Source: Diphasiastrum complanatum
Lineage: Eukaryota; Streptophyta; Lycopodiopsida; Lycopodiales; Lycopodiaceae
Direction of reading: 5' to 3'
Assembly: GCA_029204225.1 (NCBI GenBank)
Contig: CM055102.1
Span: 518,839-582,838 of the forward strand
Length of the DNA: 64,000 nt
A model generated the notes under the pieces. The model was not told where the DNA came from, ran no database searches, and saw only the letters and a program-made list of their open reading frames with translations. The position numbers and the translations under genes were made by a program. Of this stretch, positions 34,282-45,077 are shown one piece after another; position 1 is the stretch's first letter, and every line of letters starts with the position of its first letter.

Positions 34282-35493
34282 TTGCTAAAAGCAGCGCCCT
34301 TTCAGTTAATAGTGAGACAACTTTACAAAAGGGGCATTGACGGTAAAATTCGACGACGTGCTTATAAATCTGAGATACGACCTATCATATCTCAGGCTCA
34401 TGAGGGCATTGGCGGCGACCACTTTTCTGTTGAAGCCACAGCTAAGATTATCCTTCGAGCAGGATTGTGGTGGCCATCTTTGTCTAAGGACACGTTTGTT
34501 GTCATTAAAGCGTGTGATGTCTGTCAATGAGCCAAGAAAAATACCAAAGCAGCTTCACGCCACTGACTCCAATTATAGAAGATGAAGCCTTTCATAAGTG
34601 AGAAATTGACTTTGTTGGACCAATCAGTCCAGCAGCGAAACATACCCAAGCTCGTTACATCCTCATAGCCACAGATTACGTCACTAAGTGGGTTGAGGCT
34701 CGAGCAACGAAAGACGCCAACGCAAAAACCATCGCGCGTTTTCTTTACAAAAATATTATTACACGTTTTGGCTGTCCTATTGAGCTAGTTAGTGATCACG
34801 GCACGCATTTTTTAAATGCTATCATTGATAACCTCCTATGCCATTACCTTGTCGTTCACAAAAAAAGTACACCGTACTATCCTAGATGTAATGGCCAGGC
34901 AGAATCAACTAACAAAACGATATGTAAAATTTTGACAAAGATAGTTGAAACAAGTCGTTCTGATTGGGAAACAAAACTTTTTTCAGCTATCTGGGCTTAC
35001 CACACCACCCCAAAGAAAGCTACTAGGTGGGTTACCCCTTTCCAGTTAGTATATGGTCAAAAGGCGGTAATGCCTGTAGAATTCTTAGTACCGTTGCTAA
35101 GAGTCATGGAAGCTCTTTCAACAAATCTCTGTGAAAAAACTGCAATCGAACAGCAAGTCAAGACCAAGCTATTTACGTTAGCCCAGTTATGCGAGACAAG
35201 ACTTATATCTTACCACGCACAACTGGTTAACAAACGACGTCAAAAGGCCTGGCATGACCGTCACCTACGCAATAAAGATCTACACATAGGTGATCAGGTG
35301 CTTCTTTATACATCAAAGAAGCACCTCGACAAATTGAAATTCTGAAGTGAGGGACCGTATGTTATTAATAAAACCTTTCCTAATGGTGCAGTCCAGTTGC
35401 AAACACTTGATGGAATACTCCTCGATACTGTCATCAACGGTGGTCGTCTACGGCGGTATTACGAAGAGTTGTTTTTTGTTGACCCAATTTAAC
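34282..35493 (+). pseudogene. pol: Ty3/gypsy integrase, element H
   Basis: A zinc-binding region has HEGIGGDHFS and CDVCQ (34410-34530). The core has IDFVGPISP (Asp, near 34607), VSDHGTHF (Asp, near 34792) and AESTNKTI (Glu, near 34903). A conserved C-terminal region has WAYHTTPKKAT, YGQKAVMP and RRYYEELF. Stops near 34528 and 35344 plus frame changes break it. No chromodomain is visible, consistent with a Tat/Athila-type lineage. RT and RNase H should lie upstream but are missing. Confidence 0.8.
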
Positions 35494-36122
35494 ATTTTTT
35501 CCCTAATATATATTTTACAGTTTTTATTTTCTTATTTGTAATTCTCGTTTTGCATGCCTATTTTTAACCTCGTTCCTTGTTTATAATTCATACCATTACT
35601 TATGTACTTTCTATGCATTTTCATTTTCCTGTAACATCGCTAGTGGAAGACAAAACATTTGAAACTTTTTGCATGTTGAGGGGTAGTGTCACGCAAGCAC
35701 TCAACATGCTTCTGTTACACTATTGAATATCACATCATAATCATAAACACTTGTTTTTCATCATCACCATCTCCATAAATCCGTTTCCACATAAATCTAC
35801 CTTCATAACATCTCCATCCTTGCCCAATATCTTCACATCTTCCGCTTTCCGACTGTCTACATACCTCTTCTTCACAACCATGTACCGACACCTCCGTTTT
35901 CCGAACTTCTACCTTCCATCATTCTTATCCCACCTCATTCTATCCCCACCCTTTTATTTCACACCATACTTCTTTTAACACACATCTTCCACACCGTTTT
36001 GTCACACACACCTCCGCTTTCACACACCTTCCCTTCCGCACCTCAGTCCTCCACAGCCATTTCCTTTCGCACCATCCCTTCCTACATACACATCTTCCAT
36101 TCCAACAAAAACCCTGTCTTCC
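35494..36122 (+). other. Spacer between integrase and tandem array, element H
   Basis: T- and then C/T-rich DNA without domains. At 35671-35709 a 9-bp perfect inverted repeat GCATGTTGA ... TCAACATGC encloses 21 bp (GGGGTAGTGTCACGCAAGCAC). It could form a stem-loop in the element RNA. From about 35750 the strand is very G-poor, like the leader of D. Confidence 0.5.
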
Positions 36123-36335
36123 ATCTCGACCGACGCCCTCCGCTCAGATCTCAGCCGACGCCTTTCATCACATCTCAACCAACGCCCTCCGCTCAAATCT
36201 CAGTTGACGCCTTCCATTAAATCTCAGCCGATGCCTTCCATTAAATCTCGACCGACACCCTCCGCTCAAATCTCAGCCAAGGCCTTTTATCAAATCTCAA
36301 CCGATGTCCCTTAACCCTGTCTAAAATCTCAACCG
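36123..36335 (+). repeat. Tandem array, element H
   Basis: About eight imperfect units of the type ATCTCGACCGACGCCCTCCG, recognisably the same motif as in D and E but with longer spacing (about 27 bp). Here it follows integrase rather than an LTR. Confidence 0.85.
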
Positions 36336-36377
36336 ACACCCTTTTTCCAGAACCTTGTTTTTCCAGTTTTTTTCATC

Positions 36378-37577
36378 ATGTCTACCAGCCCCAACTCCAG
36401 TTTTGATGACCCTGATGCCAATAAGCTTGACATCCAATTGTCCAAATTGGATATTACTAAGATGCAAAACTGGTACCGGTAGGCAGAGTCCTTCTTTAAA
36501 GCAATTGAGTTCCAAATTCTTGTCCTGACGGGGTATTAGAGCCCATAATTGGTGCATATGATTTATGCAAACTACAATGCTATAGCAAGGTCATGCCAGC
36601 TAATAGTTCCCCCTGTGAGGAACTATGTTCATAACATATCATTTATGTCGGCCAACTTGCAACCCTTTGGGTTCCCACAAGGACCGAATGTTGTCACCAG
36701 GACACTTCAAAAGATCAAGCAGATAGCATATTTCAAATACATTGATCCCTTTGTGGACAAGTGGAAGAACAAGGACGGGTATAGAGTTGAAGCGATCAAC
36801 GATCAACAACTACAAGCTGCATGTGCATACTTGACCAAGTGCACACAACGACCAAGAACCAAGCTACAGAGGGTACCCATGTCCCTGTTTCACATGATGG
36901 CAGATTCATGACTGCATGCCTAGAACCTCTATGATTGGGCACAGTTTGCTTTGAACTGCCTTCATGAGTGCCTTAAGAACAAGCAGCCCATAACCGTACT
37001 GGGATATCTTATGACAGATATCACTCTTCAACAAGTACAAAATGGACCCAAGCTTCAACAACACCTACAGCTTGCGGACAAGGCATGGGACATTCCCATA
37101 ACGTCAAAATAGTCCAAGCGTTGGCGCTCGCGGGCTACTTCACCATTGGGATCCCAACCTAAAAGAATCAATACCAGTATTCTCCCTCTGGTACAGAAGC
37201 CAAGAAGCCCACAACCGGACCCACAAGCAGCCGCAACGTCCAAAGCTCACGAGGCTGATACCTCCAAGGCCCAGTTGCCAGACACAAGGCAACAAAGGAC
37301 GCAAAAAAAACTTCAGGCTTGGAGGACATCACCAACGGGATCATTATTAGATGGTTCAACTTCCGATGATGGAAGCTCATCCACAGCCTCACAACAACAC
37401 TCATCACCCTCACACATCATCGATGGGGGTGACGGAGCAACGACATCTACAGCAGCCCAAGATATGACAACATCACAACTTGTTGCTCAACCAGACAGAG
37501 TCACCACCCCACCCACATTGGTTACCTCACCCACGCCACCAACGTCACCACATGTCACATTTTTGGAGGGGGGATGA
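36378..37577 (+). pseudogene. Accessory ORF 1, element H (several stops)
   Basis: ATG at 36378 follows the tandem array. One frame can be followed to 37577 with stops near 36481, 36538, 36909, 36918 and 37110. The N-terminal 240 residues look globular (VPPVRNYVHNISFMSANL, KYIDPFVDKWKNKDGYRVEAI, KNKQPITVLGYLMTDITLQQ). The C-terminal part is Pro/Ser/Thr/Gln-rich. I recognise no family. It lies downstream of integrase in the same orientation, so it is probably transposon cargo or an extra structural protein. A non-retroviral origin is possible. Confidence 0.45.
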
Positions 37578-38551
37578 GTGGGGAGTTCCAGTCCCGAGGA
37601 CACGGAAGTGGCTTAACAACTACAAGATCAACAACCACAGGCCCAGCAAGTCCACACATTGGACACATCGCAATATTTTGATGTTGTAGACCTTATGGAA
37701 ATAAGCGACGACGAGCCAGAGAAGGTGGAGCAGTCCGGAAGAAGTCTGACCCCTCCACTAACCACCACCACCACAACAATCCCCACTGTTTTCAACATCA
37801 TCCCTCCACTCCCTCCACCTCCATCTTCAGTTCTGACACAACGTCTATTTTTTGGTTTAGCCTCACCATCCCACACTCCTGATCAGTACCCAATCCTCAC
37901 TAACCCTGAGAAGCTCACCGAAATAGCCAAATGCTCAATGATCGGCCTATCCGAAGCGAGCTACCATATGCATTGGTTGGTAAGCTAGTATCAAATGCTC
38001 GAGAACAAGGTCCAGCACCAAGTCCAAGAAATTACGCACCAACAGAAGCTGGCTAAAGAAAAAGGAAAAGAGACAGAGGAAATCAAATCTGTGATGGTCG
38101 GACAAAAGACCACTCTGAAAGAGGTCCAGCAGCAACTGAAGCACCAGATAGTCCAAATCCACCAAGTACGAGATGGATCATGGGGCGCAATCACAGTTGA
38201 TGCCCCTCTAGTTAAGCTCGAGGATATACAATTCCAGGTCCCACAGGCCTCAGCCATCCGGATGGAAAGTACGTGCGGCTGATCCAAGATTGGGAAGCCG
38301 AGAAAAGGAATTTTAAAAATATTGTGGCTAAGCAAGAGAAGATTATCCTGGAGTCCCAAAAGCAGCTAGAAGACACAACGAAGGCCCTGCAACAAGTCTT
38401 GGACAAGGTGAACCAATTGTGGGACATGGCATGCAAGGCCCAAGCAGGCGCTCATTCAAAGAAGCCACGGGACGATGATGGGAATGATGGAGTCAGAAAT
38501 AAAGATGGGCGAACCCAACCATCAGATGATAGTCCAGGATCGGGTAGCTAG
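37578..38551 (+). pseudogene. Accessory ORF 2 with coiled coil, element H
   Basis: Frame segment 37659-37988 is acidic, then Thr/Pro-rich. After a stop the coiled-coil part follows (about 38000-38160: EITHQQKLAKEKGKETEEI, TLKEVQQQLKHQIVQIHQ), then WGAITVDAPLVKLEDIQFQVP. After a frameshift near 38273 a second coiled coil continues (DWEAEKRNFKNIVAKQEKI, QLEDTTKALQQVLDKVNQL) with a polar tail ending at 38551. The segment after the first coiled coil aligns with element E (AMIVESPLMKPKEIQ), so this protein is shared by related families. Confidence 0.5.
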
Positions 38552-38698
38552 AGAGCCGAAGCTGTTTCTAGAACTTTTCCTTGACCCCCTCCCACTTTTA
38601 ACCCCTCCTCCTACTCTGCTTTTAATTTTTCTGAAACGTTCATTCCAACTTACCCTATTTTTTCATCTTCCCTCTCTTTACCACCTCCTAGCAAAATA

Positions 38699-39766
38699 AT
38701 GGGCCCATCAAAAGGTCCAATCAACACATACAAAGCCCGACGGGACGAGTTCCTTCAACAACTCCACTCCCCCCGTGCGGCGTATAATTTATTAAACCCA
38801 CCACCTCCCCAACCTGTCCTCCCTGCACCTCTCTCTCTAGAGTACTTCGTCCCTGACCTTCAAGAAACTAACCCTGACATTGGGGGAGATGATGACTTCC
38901 TGGCAGATCAACCGGAAAAAAGAAGGTTCTCGCCCAGACAAGACACGGGCGCAGCTGAGCCATTAACAAGCGAACGGGCCAAAGAGAAAGATACGGGCAC
39001 CAAGGCCCTAGATGATTACCTGGCGAGGCCACCGCAATCGCGTAGGACAACTTCTCCTACCAGGCCCAGAGGCAAAATGGCAGACACCAGGGAATCAAAG
39101 AAATTCGAGAGGAAATACCCTCCCAACATGAGGGGAGGCGAAGAGGACATAGATCAAAGCCAATACTCCACCAGGGCCGAGATCATTGCACCATCACAAC
39201 CGCAACCGAAGTGGCGAAACAAAGTTCTGAAAGATAGCAGGCGGCTCCAAGAATACCTGAAGGCACCGGCATAGAAGCGAGTGGATCCCTTCTACATGCT
39301 GCTCAAACGCAGAAATCCATGGCCGGCAGAAAAGCCACGAGTGGAGTTGGTGAACTGGCCAGTGATTTCGGGAATTTCAGAGAGAATCTCCCCGGATGAT
39401 CTGAGGCTACAATTACTCGATTTCGGGCACAAATACAAAATAAGTACTGATCTATGTGTGCAAGAAAGTGCCGAATATTGCCGATCTATGGCCTTTCTGA
39501 TGCAGCAAGATTGTTTTTGGGATCGAGGCTTAGATCCAATCAAAATCAATTCCAATGTAGCCCTCCAGTCAGAAGAAGACCATGAGATGATGGCCCGACT
39601 ATACTACAGAGCAGCCTTCATGTCATCACGATATGTGTTCATGGTGGAAGACTGGCAGGAAATGGGCTTTATTGAAAAGATAAGAGAGTACCTGGGGCCA
39701 CTCAACTTTGGAAGTAAGCTCCGCTTCCAAGTATTTGAAGCCCTGGGGCGAAAGATGAGCGAGTGA
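38699..39766 (+). pseudogene. Accessory ORF 3, element H (one in-frame stop)
   Basis: ATG at 38699; open for 191 codons to a TAG at 39272, then open again in the same frame to 39766. Without the stop it would be about 355 residues. The first half is Pro-rich and charged (NPPPPQPVLPAPL, RRTTSPTRPRGK). The second half looks globular (VELVNWPVISGISERISPDDL, CVQESAEYCRSMAFLMQ, EMMARLYYRAAFMSSRYVFMVED). No family is recognised. It ends about 180 bp before the polypurine tract. It has the fewest interruptions of the H genes. Confidence 0.5.
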
Positions 39767-39943
39767 AAACAAACAGCAAGACGGCGAGGCAAGCAAGACT
39801 CACAAGAGGTTCTCAAGAGGGCTGAAATGTAGCGGCCATTGAGAGACTTCCATTTTTGAAAAACAGTTTTGCGTATAATAAGCACCTGGTTTTACAGAAG
39901 CAAACGAAGACATCACCGGTGTTGCAGTGGGTCCTGCAACATA

Positions 39944-39957
39944 TTAGGGGTGGATAA
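39944..39957 (+). other. Polypurine tract of element H
   Basis: TTAGGGGTGGATAA, matching the tract of E with one base fewer, and directly followed by TGTTAGC. It is preceded by GCAGTGGGTCCTGCAACA, also shared with E. Confidence 0.85.
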
Positions 39958-40108
39958 TGTTAGCAAATTCCAGAGAATTCCCAGATGCCGAGCCAAGCTG
40001 AAGACACAGAATATCTCTCACCCATGACCAAGGAGGTCTCAGAAGGGGGAGAGCAGAAGAAGTTGAGAGCCGAGCATGAGAGCCGAGAAATTACTAGCTA
40101 GGATGACA
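39958..40108 (+). repeat. Truncated 3' LTR of element H
   Basis: TGTTAGCAAATTCC..., aligned with the start of the D/E LTR (shared GAGAGCCGAG and ACTAGCTAG-type blocks) but clearly diverged. Homology stops near 40108, so about 1 kb of LTR is missing. Confidence 0.7.
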
Positions 40109-40351
40109 GTCATTGAGAATGAAATGGAGGACTTGAATATTGACAACACAAACATGGTTGATGCGGATATAGAAATATCTCCAAGTTCTCTAAATATTAT
40201 AGAAAATACTATAAATGAATCGAATGATTCTGACACAAACAACAATATTGAGAGAGGGTCCGATTACTATAGTGATGGTGAAAATCATCTAAGCGGAGAT
40301 GAGTTGCAAGATATATTGGCTGATGAATTTGAATCTTGTAATGATGAATAA
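40103..40351 (+). CDS. Acidic fragment ORF, unknown
   Basis: About 82 codons very rich in Asp, Glu, Asn and Ser (IERGSDYYSDGENHLSGDEL, ending DEFESCNDE), just past the LTR breakpoint. It could be the acidic C-terminal tail of a larger protein such as a DNA transposase, but nothing diagnostic is visible and no upstream part exists here. Probably a fragment. Confidence 0.25.
   Translation: MTVIENEMEDLNIDNTNMVDADIEISPSSLNIIENTINESNDSDTNNNIERGSDYYSDGENHLSGDELQDILADEFESCNDE

Positions 40352-40356
<5 letters not shown>

Positions 40357-40413
<57 letters not shown>
40357..40413 (+). repeat. (AT)n microsatellite
   Basis: About 57 bp of alternating T and A directly after the acidic ORF fragment. Confidence 0.95.
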
Positions 40414-40416
<3 letters not shown>

Positions 40417-40939
40417 ACAATCATTTTTGTGATAAAATGATAGTTTACGTAATTATTGCATCTTTATAATACATTCTTGCATTTTTCAAGTTTGTCTTTA
40501 TTTCAATCTACCAATCACTTCTGATCCATTTTAAATCAAATCCTTTCAATGCAATCTATATCTTATTAAAGATCTAGCAAAAATTGATTGACCAAAGAAA
40601 ACAATTAGTGAGCATACATTGATCATTTATAGTGAGCATACGTTGATCATTTATAGTCGCTTCAAAAATATTTTTCTTTTGAAACATCCTTACTATATTT
40701 AAAATCTATTGAAGCAATATCTTCATATCTTCACTCTAGTTGAAGCACAATTGATTTCGTCAGAGCACAATAAATTGACACAATGGTCATTTGATTTTTA
40801 ATTCACAATCATGATCACATAATAATCATTTTATTATTAGTCCACACTTATTTAAAGCCTAAAAAAAAAATTATTTACTTTTAAATTTATCATAGGGTTG
40901 TTTGTTTATCAAAACATTGTTCAAATAGTTTGAAAAAAA

Positions 40940-41145
40940 TTTACAACACATATATTTTGCCACACGTGGCGATATAAAATTACAATTCTCTGGAATTTTC
41001 TTTGGAGATTTGCCACGCGTGGCAGTGCCACGTGTGGCAAATCTCCAAAAATACAACAAATATATTTTGCCATGCATGGCAATATAAAAATACAGCTCTC
41101 TGGAATTTTCTCCGGAGATTTGCACGTGGCAAATCTCCAAAACGA
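40940..41145. repeat. Direct duplication with strong palindromes
   Basis: A unit of about 110 bp (ATATATTTTGCCA..., ATATAAAA, TCTCTGGAATTTTCT..., GGAGATTTGC...) occurs twice, near 40947-41050 and 41059-41140. Copy 1 contains a 43-bp palindrome at 41004-41046: 21-bp arms with one mismatch around a single central G. Copy 2 contains a 25-bp palindrome at 41114-41138 (arms GGAGATTTGC and GCAAATCTCC). CCACGTGTGG-like motifs recur to about 41450. Confidence 0.85.
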
Positions 41146-42453
41146 GTGAATATCAGATGTCACATGAGAGGCGGTTAAATAACAACCTTGCGTGGCACTT
41201 CCACGTGTGGCTTTACCACGCCGAACAATGTTGGTGCTCATTTTTTTGAAATTTGGTTTAAAAAAATTTGCATGGCACTACCACAAGAAAAAAAAATCAA
41301 TGCCGGACCCAGTTCCATTCTGGATTTGACCGGCAAGGTCCCCGGAAAATTTTTGGCGTGGATGTACCACGCGTGGCAGAGCCACACAAAGAAAAATGTC
41401 AAAATTTTGATTAAGTATCGGGTTCGCGTGGCAGCGTCACGTGGCAAAACACCCATATGTGTAGTTGTGATATCTACCAACAATCCAAGTGCATGATGGA
41501 GAAAGACCAAGGCTTGAGGAGGAGTCATCCCAACTCATGGTGCCAAAGAGATTTTCAAGAGGCAAGGCCGAGTTTATGTGGCTCACAACTCATGGGAAAG
41601 AGGGGCAATTTTCAGGTGGGATCTGGTGGAAATTAAGCCCACAGTTGTCTCCTTGGTGAATGATTAATTTCTATTTCAAGATTCTTCCTGCACGCTTATT
41701 GATCTTTGATCTAGGGTCAAGTGAAACCTATTTTGGGTTCAAAGTCTGCTCATCTGATACTTGCAAAAAATATAACTTAGCCAGCCAAACTATTTGAAGA
41801 ACGTCTACAACGGGCTTCTGGCTGATCTCCAGCAAAGGGTACCCAATTCTATCATAATTGCAAGTTCAAATGTTAAGTTTAACTATTTGAAGACCATTGA
41901 AGAGTTGGCCATCTTCAAGGACTTCCACAAACTAGCATTTAGAACAAGTCTGCAGAAATACATTACTTTTTTCAACAATCTGCAGAAATTTTTCAAGAAT
42001 CCACTCAACAAGTATCTCAAGTTTTTTGTTTGATCTAGTGTCTCATCAAGCTAGTTTTTGTGGAGTGTGAAAAATTGGCAAAATCTAGCTTGATCTTTTG
42101 CAATATCATGTACATAGTGAAATCTCACGTGTGGAGGGATTCTTGATCATGTTGTCTCACAAGTGCCATTGAAATCATTCGAGTATGGACATATAAGGAA
42201 GTACTCTCACATTTCTCCTTGCAACTAGCCCCTTGTTTACTAGTTTTTCCTTGTGGGATATTGAGGCCATTCACATTGGATTGGGCGGTATTAATTGCTA
42301 CTTGGATGGTGTGAATATTTGGGTGATGGTGTGTACTAGAGCACCATCAATACTAATTCTTCACAAACATGAGCCACAATACGTAAGGATTACATTCTCT
42401 CCGTTAGAAAGAAAGAGGGTGATGATATATTGTGCGAGTAAGTCTAGTGTGTA
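41146..42453. other. Interval without recognised gene
   Basis: Contains more CCACGCGTGG/CACGTG motifs (41200-41220, 41370-41385), then AT-rich DNA. A plus-strand frame at 41794-42033 has no family resemblance. Possibly decayed LTR or gypsy sequence. Confidence 0.3.
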
Positions 42454-43866
42454 TCAGAGTGGGACGCCCATCCGAAGTCGAGGCTCATAGCAAAAGTCAT
42501 ACCGCAATTTGTCACTCCTACCGCGAACATGGCCAATACCACATTCTGATGCTTCCTTCCAAGCCTCCTCCCGCACCCGCAACCCACTCTCGTCCGTCAT
42601 AGATAGATCCAGTACCACCAATCTATTACCATAGCTGTTGCGGAAATAGACGAAATTACCTCCTCCGGTGTATCGATGTACACCAGAGTCCCTGGATACG
42701 CTTAGCATGTGGAGGAATCTACGTGGCATTACCCCAAGCTTATGCCATGTAGCCAGGTGAGGAATGAATCTCCAAACCTTGACGCTCCTACAGTCTCCGG
42801 ATTTTTTTCCCTTGCGTCCTACCAGGATGAGATTATTGTTGCAATTCAATATCACAGCTGGTGGCGAAAGGGAGGAAGGGCCATGCTGTGGTGAACGGTA
42901 GAAAGGACCTGGCAGGGGATCATATAGTTCTTCATGAATAAAATTGGTGTTCGTAGAGTTCAGACAGAATCGGTGCAAGAACAGCTGCTGCCCAACCGCT
43001 TCGCCAAGGCTTGTGTTCCGGAAAATACTGTACAAAGTATCGTGGCAAATGGCGCTGGTGCCTACCATCTCCCAGCCCGGGGACAATCCATTATAACTGA
43101 TCCGTTTGAGGACTTGCCAGTTAAGAGTTCGGTCATATGATTCAACAAACACATGCTTAGACGCTCGTGCTATATTGTGCATGCATCTCATCACGATTAC
43201 TTTGTATTCGCACGTTTCTGGATCAGTAATCCAGATATTGGTAGAGAAGTCGTTGTGCCCACGCAGGTTGTATTCTCCGCCCTGTGTCAGAGCACCCGCA
43301 TGAGGGGACCGCGGTAAAGTTCTAAATCTTTGGATATATGGATCAAAGATTTCCAGCTCGCAGTCGACCTCACCCCAATAACGTGAACGACTTGGTGCAC
43401 ACACCAGTCCATCCGCAGAGGCAATTTTCTCCCAGTCCCAACTACGCCGGATCATTGAACGATTAAGCGGAAACTTATACCACCCATTGGTGATAGGATC
43501 GTAAGCCCATGGAACACCAATTTCCCTTTTCCAGTTGTACTGCGATTGAGCCGTTATATACCAAGAAATATGAGACATAGCTGGGTGCAGGTTATATGCC
43601 ACTGGTACTAACCGTGCTGTAGTTCCAAGGATCCGGTTTAAGCGACGGCAAGCGTAATTGGCTATGAATGTGCCTCCTGTACGAAGAGGCAGATTCCAGA
43701 TTACTTGCATGAACGCATGATCTGACATCTTTTTTAACAAAAGTAAGGGCAGTCCTCTCTCATCATCATCATCATTGTTATCATCCTGCTCATTCTGATT
43801 CACCACTAATCTGGGTGGCACTTGTATGATCGGCAACACCACATCACGATCATCATTATCACCCAT
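42454..43866 (-). CDS. F-box/kelch-like protein, single exon
   Basis: Uninterrupted 470-codon frame from ATG 43866 to a stop at 42454. An acidic N terminus (NEQDDNNDDDDERG, residues 24-37) is followed by a degenerate F-box-like helix set at about 43-80 (LLKKMSDHAFMQVIWNLPL, YACRRLNRIL). A long beta-rich region then shows kelch/F-box-associated features: VAYNLHPAMSHISW, YDPITNGWYKFPL, SADGLVCAPS, EIFDPYIQRFRTLP, KVWRFIPHLATWHKLG. Such proteins usually link substrates to SCF ubiquitin ligases. The F-box is weak and SKP1 binding is inferred. No introns or breaks are seen, so it may be a live host gene. Confidence 0.7.
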   Translation of the reverse strand: MGDNDDRDVVLPIIQVPPRLVVNQNEQDDNNDDDDERGLPLLLLKKMSDHAFMQVIWNLPLRTGGTFIANYACRRLNRILGTTARLVPVAYNLHPAMSHISWYITAQSQYNWKREIGVPWAYDPITNGWYKFPLNRSMIRRSWDWEKIASADGLVCAPSRSRYWGEVDCELEIFDPYIQRFRTLPRSPHAGALTQGGEYNLRGHNDFSTNIWITDPETCEYKVIVMRCMHNIARASKHVFVESYDRTLNWQVLKRISYNGLSPGWEMVGTSAICHDTLYSIFRNTSLGEAVGQQLFLHRFCLNSTNTNFIHEELYDPLPGPFYRSPQHGPSSLSPPAVILNCNNNLILVGRKGKKSGDCRSVKVWRFIPHLATWHKLGVMPRRFLHMLSVSRDSGVHRYTGGGNFVYFRNSYGNRLVVLDLSMTDESGLRVREEAWKEASECGIGHVRGRSDKLRYDFCYEPRLRMGVPL

Positions 43867-44280
43867 ACTCCTTGCAAGAAGTATGTGAAATATAAGAATA
43901 CCGTGATACTATAAGATACAACAGTCTAGTGCTCTCTCTTTGTATCTTTCTCGTCTCCAGGTTAGCACGTCGAGCGTCGCAACCCCTTAGAGAGCAAAGA
44001 CACGAGTCTAATAACCATTTCATGCCTTGCTTTGCAAGCAATGAGGACTTAGCATTCATTTTAAACATTGATCTCCTTGTGTTTTGGTTTTAATTCAAAT
44101 GATATAAATCAATGTTTTTTATTTGTTTTTTTCAATTTTGGTGAGTTTGACATGTGGCAATTTTAAATAAATTGACTATTTTGTATTTTTGTTTTCTCCT
44201 ATTGCTTTTTCTTTTTTTCTCTCTTTTTCAAATATTTAATTATATTTTGGTTGGGGACTTCGTGAATATTGGGAATTGAC

Positions 44281-44799
44281 ATGTGGCTTCTCATTTGCTA
44301 TGGTTCATCTTTTGAGTCACGTTTCTTGCCATTCTCAGGGAGCTCGTTGGTGTTGCATGCAGCCGTCTCTGCCGCAGGAAGTCGATGGTGCCCAGTCTAC
44401 CACACAAGAGTTCCGATCATGTTCGGGGGCTATATGGAGAACTATGTGAATGCTTTAATTGACATTGTTCTGAGGGCCCGGTATCTCATTGATAAGCCCG
44501 CTAAATGCTTCATAGCCAGTGAAAAAAATTCGCGCTCGCACAAGCTTTATGTTGCACATGGAGGCTTTGAATCTAGGCCCGGAGATGCACTGACCCTTCC
44601 ATCTGCTCAGCACCAAAGCCATTGCATTGTCGTTGAAGCTCCTGCTCTCAAGCCACACACCTGTAAAGAAGGAAAACTTGAATTTATTTTGGAGGCCTTT
44701 CGTGTATGTGGAATACAGACTGAGATGTATGATCGAAGATGCATTAAGGCCCTTTTGGGCTCGAAAAGGGCCTCCAAAAGTGAGCCAAATCTTGCTTAA
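44281..44799 (+). CDS. Hypothetical protein, 172 codons
   Basis: ATG at 44281 to TAA. The composition is gene-like (mixed hydrophobic and charged residues, several Cys/His: HAAVSAAGSRWCPVYHTRV, YMENYVNALIDIVLRARYL, EAFRVCGIQTEMYDRRC), unlike the AT-rich surroundings. I recognise no domain. It lies 200 bp upstream of and divergent from the 5' end of the F-box-like gene, separated by AT-rich DNA that could hold promoters. It could equally be an exon or a relic fragment. Confidence 0.35.
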   Translation: MWLLICYGSSFESRFLPFSGSSLVLHAAVSAAGSRWCPVYHTRVPIMFGGYMENYVNALIDIVLRARYLIDKPAKCFIASEKNSRSHKLYVAHGGFESRPGDALTLPSAQHQSHCIVVEAPALKPHTCKEGKLEFILEAFRVCGIQTEMYDRRCIKALLGSKRASKSEPNLA

Positions 44800-45077
44800 T
44801 CCATTTTGATTAGCCTCACTAATCTCGCCTACGTGGCACTTAACCCTTGGGTTTAATAGGGGTTAAAGCTAGCTACTTCATATAGGTTTTATGGCTAATA
44901 AATGTGAAAAAACATATCACTAAGATTTAATCAAAACCTATGATCTTTGATAGCACATCTAGCACCATTAACAATGTAGAATTATAGCTCTAACAATGCA
45001 TAGAAGCTATAAACTCAATAGGAACTTGACAAAATAGCATATGAATGATAAAATATTGTTGTTGTCCATACAATAAC

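Larger units (their letters stand above)
34282..40108 (+). mobile_element. Element H: gypsy-type element, 3' portion with accessory ORFs
   Basis: Plus-strand order: integrase (34282-35493), spacer, tandem array (36123-36335), accessory coding region (36378-39766), polypurine tract (39944-39957) and a truncated LTR (39958 to about 40108). The tract and LTR start resemble those of E but differ in sequence, so H is a related family. The 5' part (LTR, gag, protease, RT) is absent. I treat the integrase and accessory parts as one element because they are co-oriented. They could instead be two adjacent relics, since in D and E the array precedes gag. Confidence 0.6.

Noticed and set aside
36378..39766. 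Envelope gene in element H
   Set aside because: No signal peptide, membrane segment or fusion motif seen in the accessory ORFs; the call is kept as unknown accessory proteins.
39292..39885. Minus-strand ORFs at 39292-39555 and 39604-39885
   Set aside because: Antisense of accessory ORF 3 of element H, which has the better-supported frame and position before the PPT.
42709..43303. Plus-strand ORFs within 42709-43303
   Set aside because: Antisense shadows of the F-box-like gene.
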